Part shown: one piece after another, positions 43,744 to 52,114 of the stretch
Numbering within the stretch: position 1 is the first letter of the stretch
How the letters are laid out: every line of letters starts with the position of its first letter
DNA from: an uncultured bacterium
GTDB taxonomy: Bacteria; Cyanobacteriota; Vampirovibrionia; Gastranaerophilales; Gastranaerophilaceae
Direction: 5' to 3'
Assembly: GCA_900549855.1 (NCBI GenBank)
Contig: URPS01000012.1
Span: 1-55,618 of the forward strand
DNA: 55,618 nt
Made by a program: the position numbers and the translations under genes
The notes under the pieces: generated by a model
Told to the model about the DNA's origin: nothing
What the model saw: the letters and a program-made list of their open reading frames with translations, nothing else
Databases searched by the model: none

Positions 43744-44238
43744 GTGCATAATGAATATAGAGCTTTTTTAAAACTTTTTGATGAAAAATTGAAATCTTAT
43801 TTTGAAATTCATAAAGATTATATATATTGTGCTTGTGGGTGTTCTGAATGTTGCGAAAAGGGGGATTACCCAATATCAAATTTAGAGCTGGAATATTTAA
43901 TGCAAGGGTTTATAGAACTTGATAACAAAGAGAAAAAACAAGTTCAAGAAAATTTAAAAAATATAGAAAAAGGCGGTGCGTGTCCTTTCTTGCTAAACAA
44001 ACAATGTTCCATTTACCCCTATCGTCCGATAATTTGTCGGGTTCATGGTATTGCGTATTTGTGTAAGGAAAAAACAGTAAAAGTTCCTTATTGTGTGAAT
44101 AGTGGTAAAAACTATCACAAGGTATATAAAGATGGTGAGATAAATATTAATCCTGTTTTGGAAAATTTGGACACACCGCAAGTTTTAAAAGATTTTGATT
44201 ATGGTGAGATTAGGAATCTCGTTGATTGGATTAAATAA
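43744..44238 (+). CDS. YkgJ-family zinc/iron-chelating cysteine cluster protein
   Basis: 164 aa. Cysteine motifs CACGCSECCEKGD (about residues 29-41), then CPFLLNKQCSIYPYRPIICRVHG. The same family as 11905-12318 but clearly diverged (one extra spacing between motifs). Likely binds a metal or Fe-S cluster; role unknown. The start is a GTG 12 nt after the upstream stop with only a weak GGTG before it; translation is probably coupled. The gene ends on a bidirectional terminator. Confidence 0.85.
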   Translation: MHNEYRAFLKLFDEKLKSYFEIHKDYIYCACGCSECCEKGDYPISNLELEYLMQGFIELDNKEKKQVQENLKNIEKGGACPFLLNKQCSIYPYRPIICRVHGIAYLCKEKTVKVPYCVNSGKNYHKVYKDGEININPVLENLDTPQVLKDFDYGEIRNLVDWIK

Positions 44239-44239
44239 A

Positions 44240-44274
44240 AAATCGGGAATCAATTTATAATTCCCGATTTTTTT
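44240..44274. terminator. Bidirectional rho-independent terminator
   Basis: Stem AATCGGGAA (44241-44249) / TTCCCGATT (44261-44269), flanked by A-run on the left and seven T on the right; it serves the convergent genes on both strands. Confidence 0.8.
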
Positions 44275-46279
44275 ATGCACTTATGTCTCCATTATTAAGT
44301 TCTTTTATGAATAATTTATCAAAAGTGTATAATGTCATTTGAACTAACTGATCCATATCTATATTATATTTGTCTTTACTACGGTTATCTTTACCGCTCC
44401 AATCTTTTCGGTAATCTTCAACTCTTCCGCTGTTATTGCCGGTACCATAAGGACAGTCGCTTACATTACCTTGAAGTTTTGAAAGAGCATCTTTTTGTGC
44501 TTCTTGGAATACTTTTTTAAGTTTTGCACTGTCAACATTTGGATATTTTTCTTGTAATTTTACAAACAAAGCATCCATTGTTATTTGGTAATCAGGGTCA
44601 TCTGTTTTATTTCCGATATGAACTGTGCCATCAGAGTCTTGCGTAATGTCACCTTTATAATTTATTCTTTCGTCACCACCATAGGTTGTTTTAGTATTGT
44701 AGTGAATCAAGTTACTAGTAAGGCTTTTGTCAGCGTATGAACTTCTTTGTGTATATAATGCCAAATTATCAGGATTTTTTTGAATTTGTGTCAACATTGC
44801 GTCAAGATTGCTTAGAACCTTACTTACAAATGCAGCGGAATTGTTTTTCTGAGAAGAAGGAAAATCAGTGTATGTTGTAATCCAAGCTGATTGTACGAGT
44901 TTTTTCAATGCACTTTCTCCACCAATTTGTTCAAGTATTTTTGAACCATTTTCAAGTGATGTTATTCTGCTTTTTAATTTGCTAACTAATGTATTGAAGG
45001 TTGAGGTTGTGCTGCTTTCTTGAAATACAATGTTGCCATTAGAGTCCATACCAAATTCAGTATGAAGTTCGGAATTGTTACCAATGATGCTTCTTAAATC
45101 ATCATATTTTACTTTGTTTAAAATACTTTTGATATTCTTTGCTGCGTTTGAATCTTCAGCCTTAATTTCTTTTAGTACGGTTGAAATTTGAGTCTTTAAG
45201 TAAGTTTTTAATGCTGTTTCAAAGTCTTGCTTATTGTTTTTGTTATTTTGATATGTTGCAATATAATCTTTGGCAAGAGTTTCTAATTTAAAGTTTAACA
45301 AAGTAACTTGTGTATCTCTTGGTTGCGTGCCGCTAAATCCCCAAGTTGAATCACTGTTTTTGTAGGCAGTTTTTATTGTATTCAAAGTGATTGTAATAAT
45401 TTTGTTAGCCTCTTCTGTCGTTACAGTTTTACCTGTCTCTTCCGTTTTTTTAGTACCATCTGTTTTTTCTGTTCCATCTGTTTTGTTGTCGTTAGTTGCA
45501 TTCCCAGTACGTTTATTATACTCAGCAATAAGTTCTTCTGTTAATTGTTCTTTTGTAACAGTAGCATAGTCTGTCTGGTGAGCAGTTGCAACTGTTTTTG
45601 CGATATCATTGAATGAAAATCCCTTGTTCCAATCGGTGATACCCTTTTCTTGAAGTTCGTTTTTACGTTGTTTATTATAGATGTATTCAGCTAAACTGCT
45701 GTATTCAGTAAAATCACCTTTTTTTGCAGTATTACTGTTATCAGTTGGATTTTCAATACGTCTATTGTATTCAGCAACAAGCTCATTAATTATTTGGTCT
45801 TTTGTAACAGTAGAGAAATCACTTTTGTGTGCAACAGCAACGCTTTCACCAACATCTTTATAAGTAAACCCTTTAGTCCAATCTGTTAGACCTTTTTCTT
45901 GAATAGTTTTTTTTGTACTTTGTGTAAAAAATATAAAATAAGTTAAGTCACTATATACCTTGAAATCAGGGGTGTCTGAAGTACTATTTGCACTTACACT
46001 TCTAGTAGCTCGTGCAGAATTTGTATTTTTTGGTTTGTTAGATTCTGAAACAACTGGTTTAGCAGGAGTTTCATTTTCGTAAGTATTAAGAAATTCATTA
46101 AGAGCAGATGCTGTTGCTACATTTTCAGAAACTGTTAAATCACTGTTCTCTGAATTGTTATTAGATGGAGTTTTTTCATCAGTTTCAACTTTATTATCTA
46201 AAGTTGCTTTTGGAGAAATTGTGTCAAGAGTGGTTTTTTTTAGTGTCCTAAATAAAAAGAAATTATTAGTGATAGCCAA
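44273..46279 (-). CDS. Large protein with tandem 80-residue repeats, unknown
   Basis: 668 aa, no signal peptide. A Ser/Thr/Asn/Glu-rich low-complexity N-terminus is followed by two tandem repeats of about 85 residues (LTDWTKGFTYKDVGESVAVA... and ITDWNKGFSFNDIAKTVATA..., each ending in LxxELxAEYNxR). A Thr/Lys/Glu linker then leads to a long helical region. The C-terminus (KLKKVFQEAQKDALSKL; MDQLVQMTLYTFDKLFIKEL) parallels that of the EF-hand protein at 40096-42126, suggesting distant paralogy. The start codon is TTG, 7 nt after AAAGGAG. Possibly a surface or effector-like protein; unproven. Confidence 0.72.
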   Translation of the reverse strand: MAITNNFFLFRTLKKTTLDTISPKATLDNKVETDEKTPSNNNSENSDLTVSENVATASALNEFLNTYENETPAKPVVSESNKPKNTNSARATRSVSANSTSDTPDFKVYSDLTYFIFFTQSTKKTIQEKGLTDWTKGFTYKDVGESVAVAHKSDFSTVTKDQIINELVAEYNRRIENPTDNSNTAKKGDFTEYSSLAEYIYNKQRKNELQEKGITDWNKGFSFNDIAKTVATAHQTDYATVTKEQLTEELIAEYNKRTGNATNDNKTDGTEKTDGTKKTEETGKTVTTEEANKIITITLNTIKTAYKNSDSTWGFSGTQPRDTQVTLLNFKLETLAKDYIATYQNNKNNKQDFETALKTYLKTQISTVLKEIKAEDSNAAKNIKSILNKVKYDDLRSIIGNNSELHTEFGMDSNGNIVFQESSTTSTFNTLVSKLKSRITSLENGSKILEQIGGESALKKLVQSAWITTYTDFPSSQKNNSAAFVSKVLSNLDAMLTQIQKNPDNLALYTQRSSYADKSLTSNLIHYNTKTTYGGDERINYKGDITQDSDGTVHIGNKTDDPDYQITMDALFVKLQEKYPNVDSAKLKKVFQEAQKDALSKLQGNVSDCPYGTGNNSGRVEDYRKDWSGKDNRSKDKYNIDMDQLVQMTLYTFDKLFIKELNNGDISA

Positions 46280-46505
46280 AATATTCTCCTTTTCCTAAAT
46301 TGTTTTTTCTAACAGTATAGTTAACGGCATTTTTTATAAAAACTTTAATAATTTTGCGAATATTGTTACAAAACTTTACATTTTTAAGGGAGGTGCGTTC
46401 AAGAAGCAATTATGTGTATTGAAAATAGAATTAATAAAAGGTTGATAAAAAGATTTAATCGTTTGTTAAAGACTGTTAGATTTTTTTGTTAATAGTTTTG
46501 AATTA

Positions 46506-46539
46506 AAGAGCCGAACTTAAAAAAAGTTCGGCTCTTTGA
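46506..46539. terminator. Bidirectional terminator-like hairpin
   Basis: AAGAGCCGAACTT (46506-46518) pairs with AAGTTCGGCTCTT (46524-46536), a 13-bp stem with an A-rich loop. It lies just past the end of the broken gene and would also stop plus-strand reading. Confidence 0.6.
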
Positions 46540-46551
46540 AAAGTAAATTTT

Positions 46552-47015
46552 TTATAAGTACAAATTATTTGTTTCAATCAAAAAATCTGCGAATTCTTGT
46601 GGAGTAAATATCAAATCAACATTTTTTTGCTTGCTTTTTAATGTGTTGATATTAATTTTGTACCCATTATTCAATTCTGCAATATTTTTGTCTTTTCCTA
46701 TATATATAACTAGTTTCTCACTGTTATTGACAATGTCTTTTAAATTGATTTCATCATCTAAAATTATAATATTAGCATTTTCAAATCTTTTTTTAATTTT
46801 TTCAAGTTCACTTTTTGAATGTTTTTTATTTATAACTAAATTGATTTGAATAAAATTTTTTTTTATAAAATTTTGAATTGTTCTTAATAATCGTCCTTCT
46901 CTTGCTTCTGATAAAAATAATGTTGATAATCCTTTTAATACGTATTCATAATCAGCAAAAACGTATAATTTTCATTGTTTTTTACATACTCTTGTAAATC
47001 AGGTATAGTTAACAT
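46552..47015 (-). pseudogene. Frameshifted gene, unknown product
   Basis: Reading starts at ATG 47015 (MLTIPDLQEYVKNNENYT) and stops after 26 codons. In the -1 frame an uninterrupted reading continues from YVFADYEYVLKGL to IETNNLYL and TAA at 46552. Together they would make about 153 aa. The break fits loss of one T near 46960. The body is Lys/Asn/Ile-rich with alternating strands and helices (FIQINLVINKK; NIIILDDEINLKDIV; LVIYIGKDKN), perhaps a Rossmann-like domain. Function unrecognised. Sequencing error or real frameshift cannot be told apart here. Confidence 0.6.
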
Positions 47016-47204
47016 AAAAAATTCCATTCTATTTCAACATAAAAACATTTAAAATGTTTCTTATAACATATAACAATATGCGGGAGCTTTAAAAAAAGTA
47101 TTCCGCTATATTCTAGGAATTTTCTATATCTCAAAGTTAAATACATATAATTACATTATATCATATATTTATTAAAGATACCGTTTTATTGATATAATAT
47201 TTTT
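47016..47204. other. AT-rich divergent spacer
   Basis: No gene. It carries the promoter of the DegT-like gene at its right end, including a TGA-TATAAT box at 47193-47198. Confidence 0.4.
47193..47198 (+). promoter_or_regulatory. Extended -10 box, leaderless promoter
   Basis: TATAAT preceded by TGA, 6 nt before the ATG at 47205. Confidence 0.5.
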
Positions 47205-47876
47205 ATGCTTGAATTTGATTATGCAAGAAATGCACTAAGATATTTGATTAATGAATATGAAATAAAAGAACTCTATATTCCGTATTATTTGTGCGAAGTC
47301 ATTAGACATAGTATTTTTGCAGAAAAATGCAAACCAATATTTTATCATATAAAAGACAATTTCATGCCGGAAAAAGAATTACCTGAAAATGCTTATATTC
47401 TTTATCCAAATTATTTTGGTATATGTGATAAGAATGTTGAAAAGCTAGCAAACATATATCCTAAATTAATTGTTGATAACGCTCACGCTTTTTATGCACA
47501 GCCGTCAGGATGGGCAAGTTTTAATTCAGCAAGAAAATTTATACCGGCAAAAGAAAAGGCATACTTGTATTTCTCAAATGAAAAAAATACAAATATGCCT
47601 GATATGTGTAGAAGAAAAAAGTTCATGCAATTACATGAACGATATAAGGATACAAATTTATTAAGAATAGAGTTAAATAATGATTCTATACCATTTTGCT
47701 ATCCATACCTTGCCGGTTCAATATCGGAAGCGGATGAACTTGTAAAACAGTTAAAAGCTGATGGTAAAATTATTTATCGATATTGGGAACCTCTACCTAA
47801 GACTTATAATGAGTACAAATTCTATTCAAGGTTGGTTCCAATTCCGATTTCTGTAGATTATAAAACAATCTTGTAA
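47205..47876 (+). CDS. Short DegT-like PLP aminotransferase-fold protein
   Basis: 223 aa. Resembles part of DegT/DnrJ/EryC1 fold-type I proteins: opening ARNALRYLINEYEIKELYIP, PYYLCEVIRHSI, AYILYPNYFGICDKNV, IVDNAHAFYAQP (cofactor Asp and His) and SFNSARKFIPAKEKAYLYFS around the expected lysine. The usual length is about 370 aa, so the small C-terminal domain is mostly missing. It may be a minimal relative in polysaccharide synthesis or a remnant. The promoter is intact and leaderless. Confidence 0.65.
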   Translation: MLEFDYARNALRYLINEYEIKELYIPYYLCEVIRHSIFAEKCKPIFYHIKDNFMPEKELPENAYILYPNYFGICDKNVEKLANIYPKLIVDNAHAFYAQPSGWASFNSARKFIPAKEKAYLYFSNEKNTNMPDMCRRKKFMQLHERYKDTNLLRIELNNDSIPFCYPYLAGSISEADELVKQLKADGKIIYRYWEPLPKTYNEYKFYSRLVPIPISVDYKTIL

Positions 47877-47890
47877 TTTTTACGAAGCGT

Positions 47891-47914
47891 CCGACAGTTA
47901 TGTCTACGTACGTG
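47891..47914. repeat. Degenerate CTACGTGCGTAG-family unit
   Basis: CCGACAGTTATGTCTACGTACGTG, 15 nt after the DegT-like stop codon. Confidence 0.5.
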
Positions 47915-47946
47915 TTGAAATTTCTATTGAAAGCTTGCCCTATAGT

Positions 47947-48079
47947 GCTACGTCATTACGAGGAACGTTAGTGACGAAGTAATCCAGTATGATTATAAAG
48001 TCTGGATTGCCACGAAAATTCTCAGAAATTTTTGCTAAACTATGAGCCGGAAATCACAATTTTCTCGCAATGACGTGGC
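47947..48079. repeat. MITE-like palindromic repeat (AATCCAG family)
   Basis: Outer arms GCTACGTCATTACGAGG (47947-47963) and CTCGCAATGACGTGGC (48064-48079) are inverted. Inner arms AATCCAG (47981-47987) and CTGGATT (48002-48008) form a hairpin. The CTGGATTGCCACGAAAATTC stretch matches the copy at 5839-5857. Confidence 0.7.
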
Positions 48080-48145
48080 ACTCTTGTAGGTTTACCAATG
48101 AGGCGGAGTCTGTAGTTTATAAAACAATTTTGTAATTTCCACCAA

Positions 48146-48177
48146 GTAGCCGACAATTGTGTCTACGTGCGTAGCAC
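48146..48177 (-). repeat. CTACGTGCGTAG-family unit forming the end of the terminase gene
   Basis: Same unit as 17984-18014 (GTAGCCGAC...TCTACGTGCGTAGCAC). The last four codons and the TAG of the phage terminase gene lie inside it, so phage coding DNA joins host-type repeat DNA at this point. Confidence 0.7.
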
Positions 48178-49473
48178 TACAATGCGCCAGTAGTATTCAA
48201 CGAGATAGCTGATTGCATCGAATGGATGTTCAAGAAATTTAAAATCTCTATTGCTTTTAATCTGAGAATGCGTTGGAACATCGACAATACTTGTGCCTTC
48301 TTTGAACGAAAGATTGTAGATATTATATAAAATCCACTTACACCTTCTCGGATCAATAAACAAATGACATTCACCATTTGAATTTCTAACTCTTGCATTA
48401 AAGGCGGAAATTCTATTGAGAATTGGCGGATTATATTCTCTAAGCTTAAATTTAACATCATTATATCCGTGAGTTTTCAATGCATTTTTAATTATTGCGT
48501 AATTTGTGTATTCACTTTGTGTACTTCGATTGTCGCCGGAAGCGTCACCGTTGATTATGATTTCTGATTTGTGATTTGGATACCTACGGATGAATTCTTC
48601 TATACATTGTTGAGTCGATGTGTTTTCTATAACGATTTCATCAAAGAAATAAACATTCTCATCATCTTTGTGTGCGATTCCCCAACACATAGGGTCTACG
48701 TTGAAATCACAGGTTAAATGCAGCGGCAAATTTTGGTTGTATTTGAGATGTAATTTGTTTTTCTCACTAAAACCTTTTACAACTAAACCGGAAGAGTAGT
48801 CGCCAAATTCTCCCAAAACATTAATTTTATAATATTCTTCGTCAAAACTATCTTTCATAGACTGAATAAAATGAGCGGGTAAATATTTATTATTTGTTGT
48901 TGGCGCAATTATTAATCTGTAATTTTCCTTGGAGTTTTCAACGAATCTTTGCCAAATCCAGCCTTTATCTGCTTGTGGATTTGTGTGTCCAAACAAACGG
49001 TAACGAAAATCGACCCAATTTTTACCTCGGTATGTATTTCGGAGTCGTCCTATTAACTGCTTGAATGACGAATCTGAAATTTGAGAGGCTTCTTCTATTT
49101 CTGCCCAATGTAGGTTTAGTGATTTGAATTTTTCGGGATTATCAAGGGCTGAAAACAAAATTTCTGAACCGTTAGAGAATTTTATGACTTTATCCACTTT
49201 ATTATAAGTGTAATCTTTATCCATAATGTAGCCAAGATTTTCAAGGTGCTCAAGGTATGAAACGAGAGTCGTTTTTCGAACAAGTTCATATTCTTTTGCG
49301 CCGACTAAACCTTTAGAGGCTGGATATTTTTTTGCAAGTAATATGCCAAGAAGAGAACCGCACCAAGTTTTTCCACTACCGTAGCCACCTTGATAAATAG
49401 CTACATCAAGAGAGTTTGAATGTGGAATCTCAATAAATTCACGCTGTTTGTCTAATAGTTTGTACGTAACCAT
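48163..49473 (-). CDS. Phage terminase large subunit
   Basis: 436 aa. ATP-driven DNA-packaging motor with a nuclease domain. Walker A GGYGSGKT (residues 29-36), Walker B-like LHWAEIEEAS, coupling FGHTNPQ, and nuclease acidic residues in TCDFNVDP, INGDASGD and HPFDAISYL. PBSX/Terminase_3-type length. GGAG site 6 nt before the ATG. The final residues VLRT are encoded by a dispersed repeat, so the natural C-terminus may have been slightly altered. It is the last gene of the phage operon. Confidence 0.93.
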   Translation of the reverse strand: MVTYKLLDKQREFIEIPHSNSLDVAIYQGGYGSGKTWCGSLLGILLAKKYPASKGLVGAKEYELVRKTTLVSYLEHLENLGYIMDKDYTYNKVDKVIKFSNGSEILFSALDNPEKFKSLNLHWAEIEEASQISDSSFKQLIGRLRNTYRGKNWVDFRYRLFGHTNPQADKGWIWQRFVENSKENYRLIIAPTTNNKYLPAHFIQSMKDSFDEEYYKINVLGEFGDYSSGLVVKGFSEKNKLHLKYNQNLPLHLTCDFNVDPMCWGIAHKDDENVYFFDEIVIENTSTQQCIEEFIRRYPNHKSEIIINGDASGDNRSTQSEYTNYAIIKNALKTHGYNDVKFKLREYNPPILNRISAFNARVRNSNGECHLFIDPRRCKWILYNIYNLSFKEGTSIVDVPTHSQIKSNRDFKFLEHPFDAISYLVEYYWRIVVLRT

Positions 49474-49474
49474 T

Positions 49475-49930
49475 TTATCTCCATTTTTGTGTTTTCTGAA
49501 AACAGTCTACAGAATTTTTCATCAAAAATCTTTTGAAAGCATTAACTTCACTTGCTTCAAGGAGAGCATTAAAGACTTCTGTAGAGAATTTTCTGTCGTT
49601 GTCAATAAAAGAGTGATTTTCGCATAAGATATCGTGGATAAGAGCAGGAATTAAAAAACGATTGTCAGTGTTAGAACCAATTATTCGCCAAAAAAGACGG
49701 GGAATTGATGCCCCGTCGTAACAATATCCTTTTGGAATTTCAAAATTATAAGTCTTGTCCTTTTTGTAATTAACTAATCTTACTTGTAGATTTTTTTTAT
49801 TAATAAATGGATATCTTTCAATAGATTTACGTTCTTCTTCTGTCATTGATGGGATATAATATCTTATGCTGATATGCGGATTTTCGCTAAAAAATATACA
49901 AACTTTGTTGTTAGAATAATATTCAAACAT
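49475..49930 (-). CDS. DUF1353 phage protein
   Basis: 151 aa. The DUF1353 block is clear: FEIPKGYCYDGASIPRLFWR and FLIPALIHDILCENHSF, with conserved Asp/His pairs that look like a metal or hydrolase site. The family is common in phage late regions; role unknown (possible cell-wall or packaging accessory). GGAGGG site; 1-nt gap to the terminase gene, so co-translated. Confidence 0.87.
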   Translation of the reverse strand: MFEYYSNNKVCIFFSENPHISIRYYIPSMTEEERKSIERYPFINKKNLQVRLVNYKKDKTYNFEIPKGYCYDGASIPRLFWRIIGSNTDNRFLIPALIHDILCENHSFIDNDRKFSTEVFNALLEASEVNAFKRFLMKNSVDCFQKTQKWR

Positions 49931-49932
49931 AA

Positions 49933-50385
49933 TTAACCCTCCCAGAATGAATCAAGTTCACCATTTGCGTATTTGAACATTTTATCTAAAGTTTCCGGTA
50001 TGATATCTAATTCTGCAGCCATTTTATCAAGCAGAGGATTTGAACGTTCTAATTCTACACATAAATCCCATTCCAAGAGTGCTTGTTCATTTTTTGAGAT
50101 TAAATCTTTTAATTGTGTGTAAGTGATTCCCAATTTCTGTAACATAAGCGCAAAATTTCGCTTAGTGCAAGTTAATTTTGAGATACGTTCGTTTTCTTTT
50201 TGTAAAAGTTCCTGTTCATAATTCGGATTGATTATTACTTGTCCATTTTGTAATAATTCATTATTTTCCAGTGCAAATAACTTTGATTTTGTTTCTTCAA
50301 TTTTTAACCCGAGTTTATGATTATATTCAACGATAAAATCTGCTTTTTCTTTATCTGAATAAGGTTTTTCTAAAATATAAGCCAT
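49933..50385 (-). CDS. Phage protein, helical, unknown
   Basis: 150 aa. Helical N-terminal half with a YNHKLGLKIEETKSKLFALE segment. It then resembles an HTH-like stretch (TKRNFALMLQKLGITYTQLK). Position, two genes before the large terminase, would suit a fibre-assembly chaperone or a small terminase; neither is shown. The start at MAYILEKPY is set by GAAAGGA; a frame reaching 50436 overlaps the fibre gene. Confidence 0.65.
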   Translation of the reverse strand: MAYILEKPYSDKEKADFIVEYNHKLGLKIEETKSKLFALENNELLQNGQVIINPNYEQELLQKENERISKLTCTKRNFALMLQKLGITYTQLKDLISKNEQALLEWDLCVELERSNPLLDKMAAELDIIPETLDKMFKYANGELDSFWEG

Positions 50386-50399
50386 TCTTTTGTTCCTTT

Positions 50400-52112
50400 C
50401 TATTTTATATATCCACAAACTTTCCAGTAAGAACATTTCTTTGGAGTATTTTCTTGATTTATTCTAATCTGAGTAGGAGATATTGCAACACAAGAGTGTG
50501 CGGGGGAGTTACCTCCTGTTTCCGACCAACCAGCGTCTACAAATAATGTCACACAAACATTATAATTTGTATCTTTCATTGGTTTAAGCAAAGTTACCGT
50601 TTGTCCCCCGACGTGATACTCTGTTTTCCCCCATTGTTCGCAATAACCATCAGACCATATTCTATATCCGCTAGTACCGTTTACGTATGTTGTTTTTAAA
50701 TAAGGTGCTTGTATTGAAGGAGTATCTACGTCAGCTTTTCCATTAAATAATTTCGCATTAAGTCCTGCTGTCTGTTCTATCGCAGTCTGTGTGAATTCGC
50801 CAACATAAAAATACAAGTACATTTGTGTTGCTCGTTCTTGTACAGGTGCGTTGTCTTTATAGGTTGATGAAGATTTACTTGCATTTAATTCAAGGCAATA
50901 ATTAGAGCCTGCTTCGCCAATTACTGTAGTTTTTCCAGATGACGACTTCACAAACGCACCAGTAGGTGGGAAAGACTCTGTACAATTGACATTACTGATG
51001 CCTTTAATGTTTGGCAAACTTTCCGCAAGAGTATTACCAACATTGTCACGTAAACCCTTAAATCCCCACTTAGTACGTGGTAGTTTGAATTGTTTATTTG
51101 CAGTATCCAACACATAGTACCAAGCTATGCCCGTGTTATTATATAAAGTCGTAAGGCTAGTTACTTGGTCGGCTGCACATATTTTATATCCTTTTTGAGT
51201 AAGTTTGTAGGTAATAGTAACGCTACCGACAGTATCTGTTTTAGTTGTGCTGGAAGCATTATTATATTCACTCAATAATTCATTATAAACATTGCTGTAT
51301 GTAGCACCGCTTTGCCAACTAAAGGTATCAGACCTTAGCATATCCATTCTGTTTGATAAATGGTCAGACCAAAATGATGTTAATAATGGCGGATTCCAGC
51401 TCGTATCAGCTTGGGTGTTGGTAATAATATTATTTGTGATTGATATGCCGGTACCTGCGGTGTACTTGGCTTCGGCTTTTGTTGCATAATTTGCACCAGC
51501 GGTATTTAATCTTGTTACTTGTGTATCTCCTTCAGCTTTTACGGCATTTTTAGAAGAAGTTTCTTGTGAGGAAATCTTGCTCAAAGCGTTGTTACCACTG
51601 TTAATAACTTCATTTGCTTTATTTGTGGCAATTTTTGCTTGTTCAGTAGCTTTAGCAACTTCTGCTTTTGCAAGATTAACCTGTGTTGTTCCGGCAGAAT
51701 TAACAGAAGTAACAGATTCGTTACCTTGTTTTTTGATGTTGTTGATTTGCGTATTTCCGTTAGCTTGAATGTTTGCAATCTGACTCTCACCTTCTGTTTT
51801 TATAGAACTTTTGGAAGCTTCTTCTTGTGAGGAGATATTACTTAATGCTTTATTGCCATTATCAAGAACTTCTTGAGTTTTTACAACAGCTATATTTGCT
51901 TTTTCTTTTGCAAGTATGGCTTGTTGTTTGCTTTCATTTGCGTAATGTTTTGAGGAATAGTCTTCTCCATTAACTAGTTTTTCTGATACAGCCCAGTGTT
52001 TAGCAAGATTTTCGTAATAATTTTGAGGAGTGTCTAATTTTATATTGCTTTTATTTCCTACGGTCGAAATATTAATACTTATTTCATTATTTTTTGAACT
52101 GACATTGACCAT
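50400..52112 (-). CDS. Phage tail fibre protein
   Basis: 570 aa. The N-terminal part has an Ala/Lys/Gln-rich coiled stalk with an imperfect internal duplication (LDNGNKALSNISSQEEASKS / INSGNNALSKISSQETSSKN). A middle Ser/Thr-rich domain follows (about residues 225-430). The C-terminus has the fibre-tip motif GYRIWSDGYCEQWGKTEYHV and ends SYWKVCGYIK, as in host-recognition domains. GAGGGG site before the ATG. Probably binds the host surface. Confidence 0.87.
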   Translation of the reverse strand: MVNVSSKNNEISINISTVGNKSNIKLDTPQNYYENLAKHWAVSEKLVNGEDYSSKHYANESKQQAILAKEKANIAVVKTQEVLDNGNKALSNISSQEEASKSSIKTEGESQIANIQANGNTQINNIKKQGNESVTSVNSAGTTQVNLAKAEVAKATEQAKIATNKANEVINSGNNALSKISSQETSSKNAVKAEGDTQVTRLNTAGANYATKAEAKYTAGTGISITNNIITNTQADTSWNPPLLTSFWSDHLSNRMDMLRSDTFSWQSGATYSNVYNELLSEYNNASSTTKTDTVGSVTITYKLTQKGYKICAADQVTSLTTLYNNTGIAWYYVLDTANKQFKLPRTKWGFKGLRDNVGNTLAESLPNIKGISNVNCTESFPPTGAFVKSSSGKTTVIGEAGSNYCLELNASKSSSTYKDNAPVQERATQMYLYFYVGEFTQTAIEQTAGLNAKLFNGKADVDTPSIQAPYLKTTYVNGTSGYRIWSDGYCEQWGKTEYHVGGQTVTLLKPMKDTNYNVCVTLFVDAGWSETGGNSPAHSCVAISPTQIRINQENTPKKCSYWKVCGYIK

Positions 52113-52114
52113 TT

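Noticed and set aside
46856..46864. Programmed frameshifting at the A9 tract of the broken gene
   Set aside because: The reading frame is the same on both sides of the tract; the frame break lies about 95 nt upstream in coding direction, near 46960.
49933..50385. Calling this gene the small terminase subunit
   Set aside because: Position is suggestive, but no convincing helix-turn-helix or family motif supports it; left as unknown phage protein.
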